Source: Alphaproteobacteria bacterium (lineage in GTDB: Bacteria > Pseudomonadota > Alphaproteobacteria > RF32 > CAG-239). Taken from it: DNA of 40,850 nucleotides. Of the stretch, positions 16,359-23,907 are shown piece after piece (within the stretch, counting starts at the first letter, position 1; each line of letters starts with the position of its first letter). Below the pieces are notes generated by a model that was not told the origin of the DNA, made no database searches, and saw nothing but the letters and a program-made list of their open reading frames with translations. Both the position numbers and the translations under genes were made by a program. The stretch spans positions 1 to 40,850 of the forward strand of contig JAFSWL010000004.1 of assembly GCA_017444525.1 (NCBI GenBank), in the 5' to 3' direction.

Positions 16359-17042
16359 ATGGATAACATATTAAGAATCTACGAAAGTATGCAGAAATTC
16401 GGTGTAAAAGACACTGAGTTGGAAGACTTCTCTGAAGGGTATCAATTTTATCTGGAGCGCCGCAAGTTGGGATGGATTCCGCTCGAGCATCCGTGCCGAC
16501 TGGTATATCGGACTAAATCGGCGGTATCTATGGTTGTTATGCCGTTTTTGATTCCCATGTTTGCCAATAAAATCTGGGGTATCGAGGTGTGTGGTGTGAT
16601 GTTCAGTTGCTCTCACAAAGAGGTTAAGTCTAGGAATGACGGCGATGTTTCCGCTTACCTTGATATGTTGAGTCAGAAGGAATTCGGCGAAGATTGGATT
16701 AAACGTCGTTTCGAGCTGCCGATATATAACAATTTTTTGTTGTTTAAACGGTATGAATCGGCAGTTGAGGACACCGCAACATTGATGGCTTATCATGATG
16801 TTTATTTCAAGGATTTCGGTGTCAGTCGATACTGGATTAGCGATAAAAGCTCCGAGTTTCCGTTGCTGACTAAGTTTGACGGTGAAAGGTTTTTGCCGCC
16901 GTTTAAGGACAAACACGGTAAGCTGCGCTTTGTGCTGCATGCAAATCCAAACTTGGATTGCTTTTGCGCAATCAACAATAAGTTTGCAACGCCTAAGACT
17001 GAGGCATTGGATAATTGTCTGCGCATGCTTTGTGAAAAGTAA
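16359..17042 (+). CDS. Conserved-looking protein of unknown function
   Basis: This 227-residue soluble protein is bracketed by its own promoter (16293) and terminator (17044), so it is a single-gene unit. It contains one hydrophobic stretch (around VVMPFLIPMFANKIWGI, residues 56-74), several Cys and aromatic residues, and no signal peptide. I recognise no domain. No purine-rich ribosome site precedes the ATG; the short leader is almost all A and T. That is unusual next to this window's other genes, and a start eleven codons downstream (MQKFG) is possible. Confidence 0.65.
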   Translation: MDNILRIYESMQKFGVKDTELEDFSEGYQFYLERRKLGWIPLEHPCRLVYRTKSAVSMVVMPFLIPMFANKIWGIEVCGVMFSCSHKEVKSRNDGDVSAYLDMLSQKEFGEDWIKRRFELPIYNNFLLFKRYESAVEDTATLMAYHDVYFKDFGVSRYWISDKSSEFPLLTKFDGERFLPPFKDKHGKLRFVLHANPNLDCFCAINNKFATPKTEALDNCLRMLCEK

Positions 17043-17043
17043 A

Positions 17044-17084
17044 AAAATACCGCTGGGATTAGCAGTCTCAGCGGTATTTTTTTT
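17044..17084 (+). terminator. Strong intrinsic terminator
   Basis: AAATACCGCTG (17045-17055) pairs with CAGCGGTATTT (17069-17079) and a run of eight T follows. It closes the 16359-17042 gene. Confidence 0.9.
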
Positions 17085-17113
17085 GTAAAAATTGTGAATC
17101 GTAAAGAAAACGA

Positions 17114-17141
17114 TTGATTTTTGTCAAAAATAGTGTATGAT
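17114..17141 (+). promoter_or_regulatory. Probable promoter of the RNase J-like gene
   Basis: TTGATT at 17114-17119 and TATGAT at 17136-17141 are 16 bases apart, between the preceding terminator and the gene. Confidence 0.55.
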
Positions 17142-17185
17142 ATGAAAAAATAAACATTGCTGTAGATATATACGGGGGATTTGCC

Positions 17186-19777
17186 ATGGGTAAATTTAAG
17201 ACAGTAAGAAATGGACCGTCATACTATAATGACGGCATGGGTTCAGTTAATATATATGACGAAGAAAATGAATCCAATAATGTCAAAATCCATCAGGATA
17301 ACTGTGTTATCAATGAAGCGCAAATCATCAAATTGTATGAGTTTATACGGCAAAATCCGCAAATAGAATCCATTAGCGTATACAATAAAAAATATGGTAG
17401 TTATGAAAAAGCTGATGAGGATATTATTGCGGCTTTCCGCGATAAGGACGGTAAGAAGTTTTCAATGCAGCTATCGGAAATTCCCGATGCCGAGAATCCT
17501 GAATTGGCGGCGGCATTGGCTGATGAGCCTGAAAGATTAAAACGTGAGGAAGCCAAGAGGAAAAAAGATTTTGAAAGAGCTTTGCTGGAAAAAAATAATC
17601 CTTATGTAAAACATAGTGACAGATATATTCAAAAGCATCCCGTTGTTCGTAAAAATGAGGGTAAAGCTGAAACCAGAGTGCAATTTTTGGGCGGTAATAA
17701 CGAGTATCGAATCGGTGCCAGTTCAATTATGGTTGAACATAGCGAGCCGGGCAAGCCGACTGCCCGTATTTTGATTGATGACGGTGCGATGTTTCCGCCG
17801 GATTGGATAAATTACGACTCGGCGATTCCGGATATGCGTCCGTATTTTGAAAATCCGTACGGCAAAGCGGATAAGCCGATTGATGCTATATTTGTTACCC
17901 ATTGTCACGAAGACCATATCGGTGCGTTGACGTTTTTGGCGGCGGCAAAATTTAAGCTTCCGACTATTTACACCAGTGAATATACCGCGCGGCTTATTCG
18001 TGAGCAGATGAAGAATAACAGTGTGCCGGAAGAATTTATACCGCAAATTAAGGTTATCCATCAGGGTGAGAGTGTGGAAATCGGCGACAATATGCGGGTT
18101 TCACCGATGAATGTTTCGCATTCTACCGCCGGTCCGTTGGCCTTTCATGTTGCAACCAAAACTAACGACGGAGAATACAAAGAGGTTGATATATTGGGTG
18201 CGATGATGTCCGGCGATTATCATTTGGATAAAGTGCCGTTCGGTGCCGGATATAATAAAGAAGACCATAAAGAATTTATGAAAGATAAGTTTGTTAATGT
18301 TGTGATGCAGGATTCCACTTCTTCGGCTACCGATGCGTATGATGAAAACGGCGAAAAACAAATTCCGGATTTTGATAAAGCATACGAAAACGCTTTGCGC
18401 GAAGTGCAAAAACACGCCGATAAGCAGATTTTTTCTCCGGTTATTGCCCGCAGTGTGGAGAATTTGGCTATTGATATAAAAGCGGCGGCGGAAACCGGAC
18501 GCACAATTTTAATCGGCAGCCGCGGTTTGCGTCAGGCAGTGAAAGATTTGCTCGAAGTTACCCGCAATAAAGATAAATGGATAAAAGACCGCGTGGCGCA
18601 GATTAAACAGGAAATACTTAATTATCATAATGAAATCGATGCCGAAAACGGCAATAAAGTTCGCACGGTTATCTCCAATGAAAAGCTGCTGACGGAAGAT
18701 GTTATGCGGGAAGCTAACGCCATAACTGATTTGATGCGTACGTCGTCGGGGGAACTGATTGATTTGGAAAAGGTTATCTATAATGCGCATGATTTGGAAC
18801 ATACCGATATTGAAAAATATTTGAGCAAATATCCGCATGAGCAACGCTATATGATTATCAGCGGGGCATTTGCCGAAGATAAAAACGGGCGCAAATCAAC
18901 ACTGGTAATGATTAGCGAGCAGGAAAAAGTAACTAAGGGTAAAGACGGGAAAGTTAAAGGTAAAGGAATGACCGGACACCCGCTGTTTACGGCCGATGAG
19001 AGAACTTTATTTTTCTTGCGGCAGCGTCCGATTGAATCGATTAACGGACCGCAGCATCGTGCAGTGGTTGCCAGATTGCAAAGTTTGGGCTCAACCGTGA
19101 TTATGAACGGCGATTCGGTTGATGAAAAATATCAACGCACCGGACACGCTACATTGCAAGAAACACAGGAATATCATGAAACAACGGTAAAATACTGCAA
19201 AAATCATCAGGAAATAGAAAACGGAACCGCTCCGCTTTATAATGTTGCGGTGCACGGAGATCCGGAGCAATTAACAGCAACAGCCAAAGCTTTGCGCAAA
19301 TATACGGGCAAACCGATGCTGTGTTTTAATTCTGATGTGTTGGTATTTACGCCGGAAGGAATGTACAAAGAAAAAGGAATTCCGTTTGAACAGCAAGAGT
19401 GGCTTTGTGTGCAGGCAATGAGTATTGCCGGTTCGGGCTCCAATAATTTGTTTGTGTTTGACTTGTGTGACCATAATCTGATGCAAAAAGAGCATTTGTT
19501 CACGGTTATCAATATGCAATCGGCCAAAGGCAATCGGTTGGATAAGGATTATATGACCGACAGAATGATTGAAAACGCCGAAAAACTGATAGAGGATGAG
19601 GGCGGTTCCATGTCTAACGCAGTGATTCGTTTCCGCAAACAAAATAAAGATTTTCGCGGTAAAACCGAAGAAATGAGTTATGAAGAATATAAGGAAATGA
19701 AGGCGCGTGAGCCGAAAGGAAAGTTTAATCGCAAGCGCAAATTCAGCAAACGCGGCGGCAAAGGCTACGAATATTAA
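17186..19777 (+). CDS. RNase J-like metallo-beta-lactamase/beta-CASP nuclease, extended form
   Basis: An 863-residue protein. From about residue 160 to 790 it follows the RNase J plan: VTHCHEDHIGA (His239, His241, Asp243, His244) as the zinc-binding motif, NVSHSTAGPLAFHV near 310, GDYHLD at 343-348, MQDSTSS and a GSRGLR beta-CASP segment, and VAVHGDPEQL near 705 for the later catalytic His. RNase J degrades and matures mRNA and rRNA by endonuclease and 5' exonuclease action. Usual RNase J has about 550-560 residues. This one adds about 160 acidic/basic residues at the N terminus, long insertions in the beta-CASP region, and a basic tail (GKFNRKRKFSKRGGKG). GGGGGA lies before the ATG. The extension has no domain I recognise. 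Confidence 0.85.
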   Translation: MGKFKTVRNGPSYYNDGMGSVNIYDEENESNNVKIHQDNCVINEAQIIKLYEFIRQNPQIESISVYNKKYGSYEKADEDIIAAFRDKDGKKFSMQLSEIPDAENPELAAALADEPERLKREEAKRKKDFERALLEKNNPYVKHSDRYIQKHPVVRKNEGKAETRVQFLGGNNEYRIGASSIMVEHSEPGKPTARILIDDGAMFPPDWINYDSAIPDMRPYFENPYGKADKPIDAIFVTHCHEDHIGALTFLAAAKFKLPTIYTSEYTARLIREQMKNNSVPEEFIPQIKVIHQGESVEIGDNMRVSPMNVSHSTAGPLAFHVATKTNDGEYKEVDILGAMMSGDYHLDKVPFGAGYNKEDHKEFMKDKFVNVVMQDSTSSATDAYDENGEKQIPDFDKAYENALREVQKHADKQIFSPVIARSVENLAIDIKAAAETGRTILIGSRGLRQAVKDLLEVTRNKDKWIKDRVAQIKQEILNYHNEIDAENGNKVRTVISNEKLLTEDVMREANAITDLMRTSSGELIDLEKVIYNAHDLEHTDIEKYLSKYPHEQRYMIISGAFAEDKNGRKSTLVMISEQEKVTKGKDGKVKGKGMTGHPLFTADERTLFFLRQRPIESINGPQHRAVVARLQSLGSTVIMNGDSVDEKYQRTGHATLQETQEYHETTVKYCKNHQEIENGTAPLYNVAVHGDPEQLTATAKALRKYTGKPMLCFNSDVLVFTPEGMYKEKGIPFEQQEWLCVQAMSIAGSGSNNLFVFDLCDHNLMQKEHLFTVINMQSAKGNRLDKDYMTDRMIENAEKLIEDEGGSMSNAVIRFRKQNKDFRGKTEEMSYEEYKEMKAREPKGKFNRKRKFSKRGGKGYEY

Positions 19778-19806
19778 AGATTTTTTTATTATTGACAAAA
19801 AAGATG

Positions 19807-19835
19807 TTGCAAACCGCAAAAGTTTGTGTTATAAT
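19807..19835 (+). promoter_or_regulatory. Sigma-70 promoter of the 20.1 kb secreted-protein gene
   Basis: TTGCAA at 19807-19812 and a perfect TATAAT at 19830-19835 are 17 bases apart. The predicted start is near 19842, leaving an untranslated leader of about 250 bases. Confidence 0.75.
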
Positions 19836-19841
19836 GCCTTT

Positions 19842-20094
19842 ACAAAAGTATATATTGTGGAGGTTATTATAGGAATTATTGTCAATGAAAACAGAAATTC
19901 TTCATACCTCCGCATATTTTTTCGAAAATATGTTTCACTTGTAGCAAACTGGCACGATTAGTCTGTTGCATACATAAATAACGTAATCACGAACTGTATC
20001 CGATCGGCCTAAGACGATATGTCCAAAGGTGTAGTAGCTCGGTATATAAATCGAAAGATGCGTCGTGACGGTGTGTGATAAGGAATAGTGTTAA
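19842..20094 (+). other. Long, apparently structured leader
   Basis: No supportable gene of its own. GGAGGT (19859-19864) can pair with ACCTCC (19906-19911), with an inner GAATT/AATTC pair, and the enclosed segment holds an ATG opening a 19-codon frame. Next comes a perfect hairpin at 19913-19932 (CATATTTT, TTCG loop, AAAATATG). The remaining 160 bases have no clear frame. It could be a cis-regulatory leader or a separate small RNA. It matches no riboswitch class I know. Confidence 0.45.
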
Positions 20095-20664
20095 GTGCTA
20101 CACAAAATTGTTGATATGAAGAGAATTTTTTGTTTCTTCTGCGCACTCTGCGCAGTCGTAATGAGCCTTTCGGCTCAGAAATTTTTTGAGATTACAAAAA
20201 TCCAAAAACTGTCGGAAACGGAATTTAAGATTTCCGCAGGACATCAAGAACTTAGGTTAAACCCTGTTGTTTACAACAGGGTAGCTAATGCTCCTAGTGC
20301 GTACGTTCTCGCTGTGTATACCGGCGAGAAAGCCTCCATGATTACTGTAGTCCGCAAAGCGGATATACAGTATGTCGTTACCGAGGTCGTCTCGGTCGAA
20401 AAAAAGGAGGATAAGTGGAGTATCTCTCTTTCGGGAGGAAAATTTGACATTTACACATCGTCAAATCCTGATTGGGAGACCGTGCAGCCGGGGCAGCATG
20501 TAGCGTACTGCACTTTCGTCGGTGAGACTAAAGCATTGGCAGTGAAGCCTCATGTGGTCAGCCGCGAGGTAGCCCTTACAGACAATGCTCCAATATCGCC
20601 GGCTCCGACAGCTCCAATAATTATACTCGATAAGGAGAATAAAATTATCGGAGTAAATTTGTAA
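20095..20664 (+). CDS. Secreted protein of unknown function, foreign-looking
   Basis: This 182-189-residue exported protein has a signal peptide MKRIFCFFCALCAVVMSLSAQ, cut probably at or near the SAQ. An -AQ end to the signal peptide is typical of Bacteroidota. The mature part looks like beta-strands with no recognised domain and a short Pro-rich segment (PISPAPTAP) before the end. The start is either GTG 20095, ten bases after AGGA, or ATG 20116, which has no ribosome site. Codon choice differs from neighbours (more GAG, CTC and AGG). It has its own promoter and a triple-hairpin 3' end. Lateral acquisition is inferred. Confidence 0.65.
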   Translation: MLHKIVDMKRIFCFFCALCAVVMSLSAQKFFEITKIQKLSETEFKISAGHQELRLNPVVYNRVANAPSAYVLAVYTGEKASMITVVRKADIQYVVTEVVSVEKKEDKWSISLSGGKFDIYTSSNPDWETVQPGQHVAYCTFVGETKALAVKPHVVSREVALTDNAPISPAPTAPIIILDKENKIIGVNL

Positions 20665-20750
20665 TCTCCTCTGATTACCAAAGGAACAGCGGTTCCCGAG
20701 GTTTCAAAAGTTAATCCCGCGCTTCTAAACAAAGCGCGGGATTCGCTATT
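20662..20750. terminator. Three hairpins in series, probably a bidirectional terminator
   Basis: GTAATC/GATTAC at about 20663-20679 overlaps the stop codon of the secreted-protein gene. GGAAC/GTTCC follows near 20682-20695. Then AATCCCGCGCTT (20713-20724) pairs perfectly with AAGCGCGGGATT (20732-20743). T-runs on either side are weak. It separates this gene from the convergent HxlR gene. Confidence 0.55.
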
Positions 20751-20766
20751 TAAATTCGTGCAAAAA

Positions 20767-21108
20767 TTAAGCCAAATTCGGCATCAGGTTTTTAACGTTT
20801 TGATTATAATATTCTTCCGCCCATTGACGCATCGAATCGAGAACCGGCTTTAAGTTATAGCCCAGATTGGTCAGCGTATATTCGACTTTTGGCGGAATTT
20901 GCGCGTATACTGTACGAATCAGGATTCCCTTTTCTTCCAGTGCGCGCAAGTTAGCAGTCAGAACTTTTTGCGTAATATCGCCAAGCTCTTTTTTGATTTC
21001 GCCAAAGCGTTTGGTGCCGTCCATCAGTTCCTGTATAATCATCACTTTCCAACGGTCGCCCATGGTTTTGAGCGCCATTTCAACCAGATTTTGCGGCATT
21101 TCAATCAT
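20767..21108 (-). CDS. HxlR-family winged-helix transcriptional regulator
   Basis: This 113-residue protein shows the compact HxlR pattern: ALKTMGDRWKVMIIQELMDGTKRFGEIKKELGDITQKVLTANLRALEEKGI is the winged helix, and YTLTNLGYNLKPVLDSMRQWA is the dimer helix. HxlR proteins often sense redox or electrophiles through an N-terminal Cys. I see no Cys in this protein, so that mode is unlikely. The ATG at 21108 is chosen for GGGAGC upstream; a frame start at 21171 lacks one. Its target is unknown. Confidence 0.85.
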   Translation of the reverse strand: MIEMPQNLVEMALKTMGDRWKVMIIQELMDGTKRFGEIKKELGDITQKVLTANLRALEEKGILIRTVYAQIPPKVEYTLTNLGYNLKPVLDSMRQWAEEYYNQNVKNLMPNLA

Positions 21109-21196
21109 TTTTCTGCTCCCAAAAAATAAATCCACGAGATTATAAGTATCACGCAACAGCGCTGATTGCAAGCAAAAATATGTGTTTTATAACGAT

Positions 21197-21553
21197 TTAT
21201 TCGCTCCAAGCGTTTTCAATATGGCGAATCGAGAACGGAAGTTTGATAAGCACTGCGTCGAATCGCAAATCACAGTTGCGGTATTGCAGATGATTTTTAA
21301 TGAAGTTTTTAGCGCCGCGAATCAGCCGATGTTGCTGTGTCCGGCTGATAGCATAAGCGGCATTGTCAAGGGTTGTGCGTTGTTTTACTTCAACAAAAAC
21401 CAACAAATTGCCGCGTTTGGCAATAAAATCTATTTCGCCGGCGGTGGTGCCGCGGCCGGAAACATAATTTTTCGCCACTATGCCGAATCCGTGCAAACGC
21501 ATATAGCAACGCGCCAGAAATTCGGCATATTTTCCACGGGTGTAATTATTCAT
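21197..21553 (-). CDS. yraN: YraN family protein (UPF0102)
   Basis: This 118-residue protein has the Holliday junction resolvase-like core: GEIDFIAKRGNLLVFVEVKQR carries the acidic E-x-D...E-x-K nuclease motif. No function is firmly established for the family. It overlaps the end of rsmI by eight bases. The rsmI/yraN pairing beside an lpoA-like gene reproduces the yraL-yraM-yraN cluster of E. coli. Confidence 0.9.
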   Translation of the reverse strand: MNNYTRGKYAEFLARCYMRLHGFGIVAKNYVSGRGTTAGEIDFIAKRGNLLVFVEVKQRTTLDNAAYAISRTQQHRLIRGAKNFIKNHLQYRNCDLRFDAVLIKLPFSIRHIENAWSE

Positions 21554-22379
21554 TTTTCAGCTCCAATGCCAGAGCGTAAACCTCGTTTTTACTCAGTCCG
21601 TATTGTGCGCAGATTTCCTTAACCGCTGATTTAAGAGAAGTTTCTTGCAGCCTTTTTTGCAAGATCAGGCGAATATCGGCCGTATTATTCGAATTGTCAA
21701 TCGGCGGGGCTATCATCAGCACAAATTCTCCGCGCGGCTCGTTTTGCTCAAAATATGCTTTGACTTCGGCGATGGCGCCGCTGATAACTTCTTCATACAT
21801 TTTAGTCAGTTCACGGGCAACCGCAATTTCACGTCCGGCAAAAATCGGTGCAGCCTGCTCCAGAGTTTTTAAAAGGCGCGGTGCGGTTTCATAAAAAATC
21901 AAAGTTGTATCTGTACTTTTTAGCTCATTGAATAAGTCAATGCGAGCTTTATCTTTGTTGGGAATAAAACCGGCAAACATAAAGCGATTAGTCGGCAAAC
22001 CGGAGAGCTGTAAGGCAGTGATGACGGCGCAGGCCCCCGGTATGGCCGTAACATAAATGCTTTGCTCGCGGCATTTGCGCACCAACTTGTATCCGGGGTC
22101 GGAAATCAGCGGCGAACCGGCATCGGAAATCAAAGCAACCGAAGTACCTTCATTTATTAGGTCAATCAGGTTTTGTGCCTGTTTTGCTTCTGTGTGGTCT
22201 TCGTAGCGGATAAATTTTTTATCCAAAGGCAAGCCTAACAGGGAAAACAATTTTTTGGAAACACGCGTGTCTTCACAGGCAATAATGTCGGCTTGGCGCA
22301 GAATTTCTACGGCACGCGGCGATATGTCCTGCAGATTGCCGATGGGTGTGGCGATGATATACAATCCGTTTCTTAACAT
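21546..22379 (-). CDS. rsmI: 16S rRNA 2'-O-methyltransferase (C1402)
   Basis: This 277-residue protein is the usual RsmI length. It shows MLRNGLYIIATPIGNLQDISPRA, CEDTRVSKKLF, SDAGSPLISDPGYKLV (the SAM-binding region) and TAIPGACAVITALQLSGLPT. RsmI, with RsmH, methylates C1402 in the decoding centre. It is divergent from the lpoA-like gene, sharing a 76-base promoter region. Confidence 0.95.
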   Translation of the reverse strand: MLRNGLYIIATPIGNLQDISPRAVEILRQADIIACEDTRVSKKLFSLLGLPLDKKFIRYEDHTEAKQAQNLIDLINEGTSVALISDAGSPLISDPGYKLVRKCREQSIYVTAIPGACAVITALQLSGLPTNRFMFAGFIPNKDKARIDLFNELKSTDTTLIFYETAPRLLKTLEQAAPIFAGREIAVARELTKMYEEVISGAIAEVKAYFEQNEPRGEFVLMIAPPIDNSNNTADIRLILQKRLQETSLKSAVKEICAQYGLSKNEVYALALELKNE

Positions 22380-22455
22380 TTTATTAAACTTTGACTTTAC
22401 AAAAAGATTATTTGGAATTATTACTATGGCATATTGTTGGTTATTTTGAGGAAAA

Positions 22456-23718
22456 ATGCAAGTGTTAAAAAAAATTAGTCTGATTTTATGGTGTTTTTTG
22501 TTTTGCAGTTGCTCGATTTGGCAACGTACGCCGTTTTATCGGCCTTCGTATCGTTATTTGCCTAATCAAAATTCAATGGAAATGGTTGAAACAACCGATT
22601 ACTCTCAGGTGGATTTAGGACACGAAGGGAGTTTTAGGGTAGCAATGTTGTTGCCGCTCAGCGGTGCAGATGCCGGTATGGGGCAAAGCCTTAAAAATGC
22701 GGCAATGATGGCCATAGGTGATATTAACAACAATAATTTGGTGGTGCAGTTTTATGATACTAAAAGCACGGGAAGTGGTGCACGGATTGCGTTGGAAAAT
22801 GCACTTAATGCTGACAGTGAGCTGATTTTAGGCCCGCTTAGAAGTGATGAAGTCGCTGCTATCAGCAGCGAAACCAGAGCAAAAAATGTGCCGGTTATCA
22901 GCTTCTCTACTTCTCCGAGTGTTCTGCAATCGGGTGTTTATTCTATTGGATTAATGCAAGATAATCAGGTCGAGCGAATCGTAAAATATGCGGTTGATAA
23001 CGGTCGTATGCGTATTGCCGCCGTGCTTCCGAGCAATCAGAACGGTGCTAATATATATCATTCATTGTTGAGGGCAGCACGTAAAAACGGTGCAAACTTA
23101 TCGAAAGTAGGTTTTTATTCTCCGGAAAGTATGGACTTTACGGGATTGGTTACGCAAATGAAAAGCGGCGGAGTAGATTTTGATGCATTGCTTATTCCGG
23201 AGACAGGAAATCGCTTGAAAGCAATTTCTTCAATGTTTAGCTATTATGATGTGGCCGCGCCGGAAGTGCTGTTTATGGGGACTTCAGTATGGGATGGCAG
23301 TTCGCTCAGTAAAGAAACGGAATTGTACGGTGCCGCTTATCCGGTGATGTCGCTTAAGAAACAGGCAAAATTTGCGCAAAAATATAATGAGTTGTTTGGA
23401 GAAAAACCGAGCGGATTGAGTATATTTGCGTACGATGCGGTGGCGTTGGCTTCGGTTTTATCACGCAACAATGGTAATATTTATGAGCAAATTGAGCGTC
23501 CCGAAGGATATAACGGTATGAGCGGTTCGTTCAGAGTTTTTGCCAATGGTTTGAATGAACACGGATTGGATGTGGTAAAAGTTTCGTCTGGCGGTAAATA
23601 TGTGGCCGAATATGCTTCCGAACAATTTTACGCTTATCCGCAGGCTTATGAAAGTGCCGATGCCGACGGTTATATGATGACACCGCAGATTGTCGGTAAT
23701 GCTCCGGCCGGATTGTGA
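22456..23718 (+). CDS. lpoA: LpoA-like lipoprotein, periplasmic penicillin-binding protein activator
   Basis: This 420-residue protein has a lipoprotein-type N terminus (MQVLKKISLILWCFLFCSC) with a Cys near residue 20, then a proline-rich stretch and an SBP type I fold (FRVAMLLPLSGADAGMGQSLKNAA; LGPLRSDEVAAISSE; KNVPVISFSTS). LpoA and homologues are outer-membrane lipoproteins that stimulate class A penicillin-binding proteins. E. coli LpoA also has an N-terminal TPR domain, missing here as in most alphaproteobacteria. GAGG sits before the ATG. The neighbours rsmI and yraN support the call over an amino-acid-binding protein. Confidence 0.8.
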   Translation: MQVLKKISLILWCFLFCSCSIWQRTPFYRPSYRYLPNQNSMEMVETTDYSQVDLGHEGSFRVAMLLPLSGADAGMGQSLKNAAMMAIGDINNNNLVVQFYDTKSTGSGARIALENALNADSELILGPLRSDEVAAISSETRAKNVPVISFSTSPSVLQSGVYSIGLMQDNQVERIVKYAVDNGRMRIAAVLPSNQNGANIYHSLLRAARKNGANLSKVGFYSPESMDFTGLVTQMKSGGVDFDALLIPETGNRLKAISSMFSYYDVAAPEVLFMGTSVWDGSSLSKETELYGAAYPVMSLKKQAKFAQKYNELFGEKPSGLSIFAYDAVALASVLSRNNGNIYEQIERPEGYNGMSGSFRVFANGLNEHGLDVVKVSSGGKYVAEYASEQFYAYPQAYESADADGYMMTPQIVGNAPAGL

Positions 23719-23796
23719 AAATTATCGATGAATGTGCAATAAGTCAGTTTTTTGCTTGCAAAATCGGCAGTTTTGCGCAATATGAATAAAGGTTTT

Positions 23797-23886
23797 ATGA
23801 AGGGCTCAGGGTTACGCGATCGCCAACTCGGTCAGGTTCGGAAGGAAGCAGCCGTAACGATGAGTGTAAGGTCTGAGTCCCTTCAC
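23797..23886 (+). ncRNA. ffs: Signal recognition particle RNA, small (4.5S) type
   Basis: GAAGGGCTCAG at 23799-23809 pairs with the 3' arm ending near 23884 (CTGAGTCCCTTC). The apical domain is present exactly: GGTCAGGTTCGGAAGGAAGCAGCC, a conserved Ffh-binding tetraloop and symmetric loop. It lies directly upstream of dnaX, a common position in alphaproteobacteria. Confidence 0.95.
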
Positions 23887-23907
23887 CTCAAAATTTAAGA
23901 AGGTTAA

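Noticed and set aside
19885-19944. A 19-codon leader peptide starting at ATG 19885
   Set aside because: The [16 protein letters not shown] GGAGG is more than 15 bases away and paired in the predicted clamp; it is too weak to list as a gene.
19707-19961. An 84-codon frame overlapping the end of the RNase J-like gene
   Set aside because: It is out of frame with the nuclease, crosses the promoter at 19807, and has no coding character.
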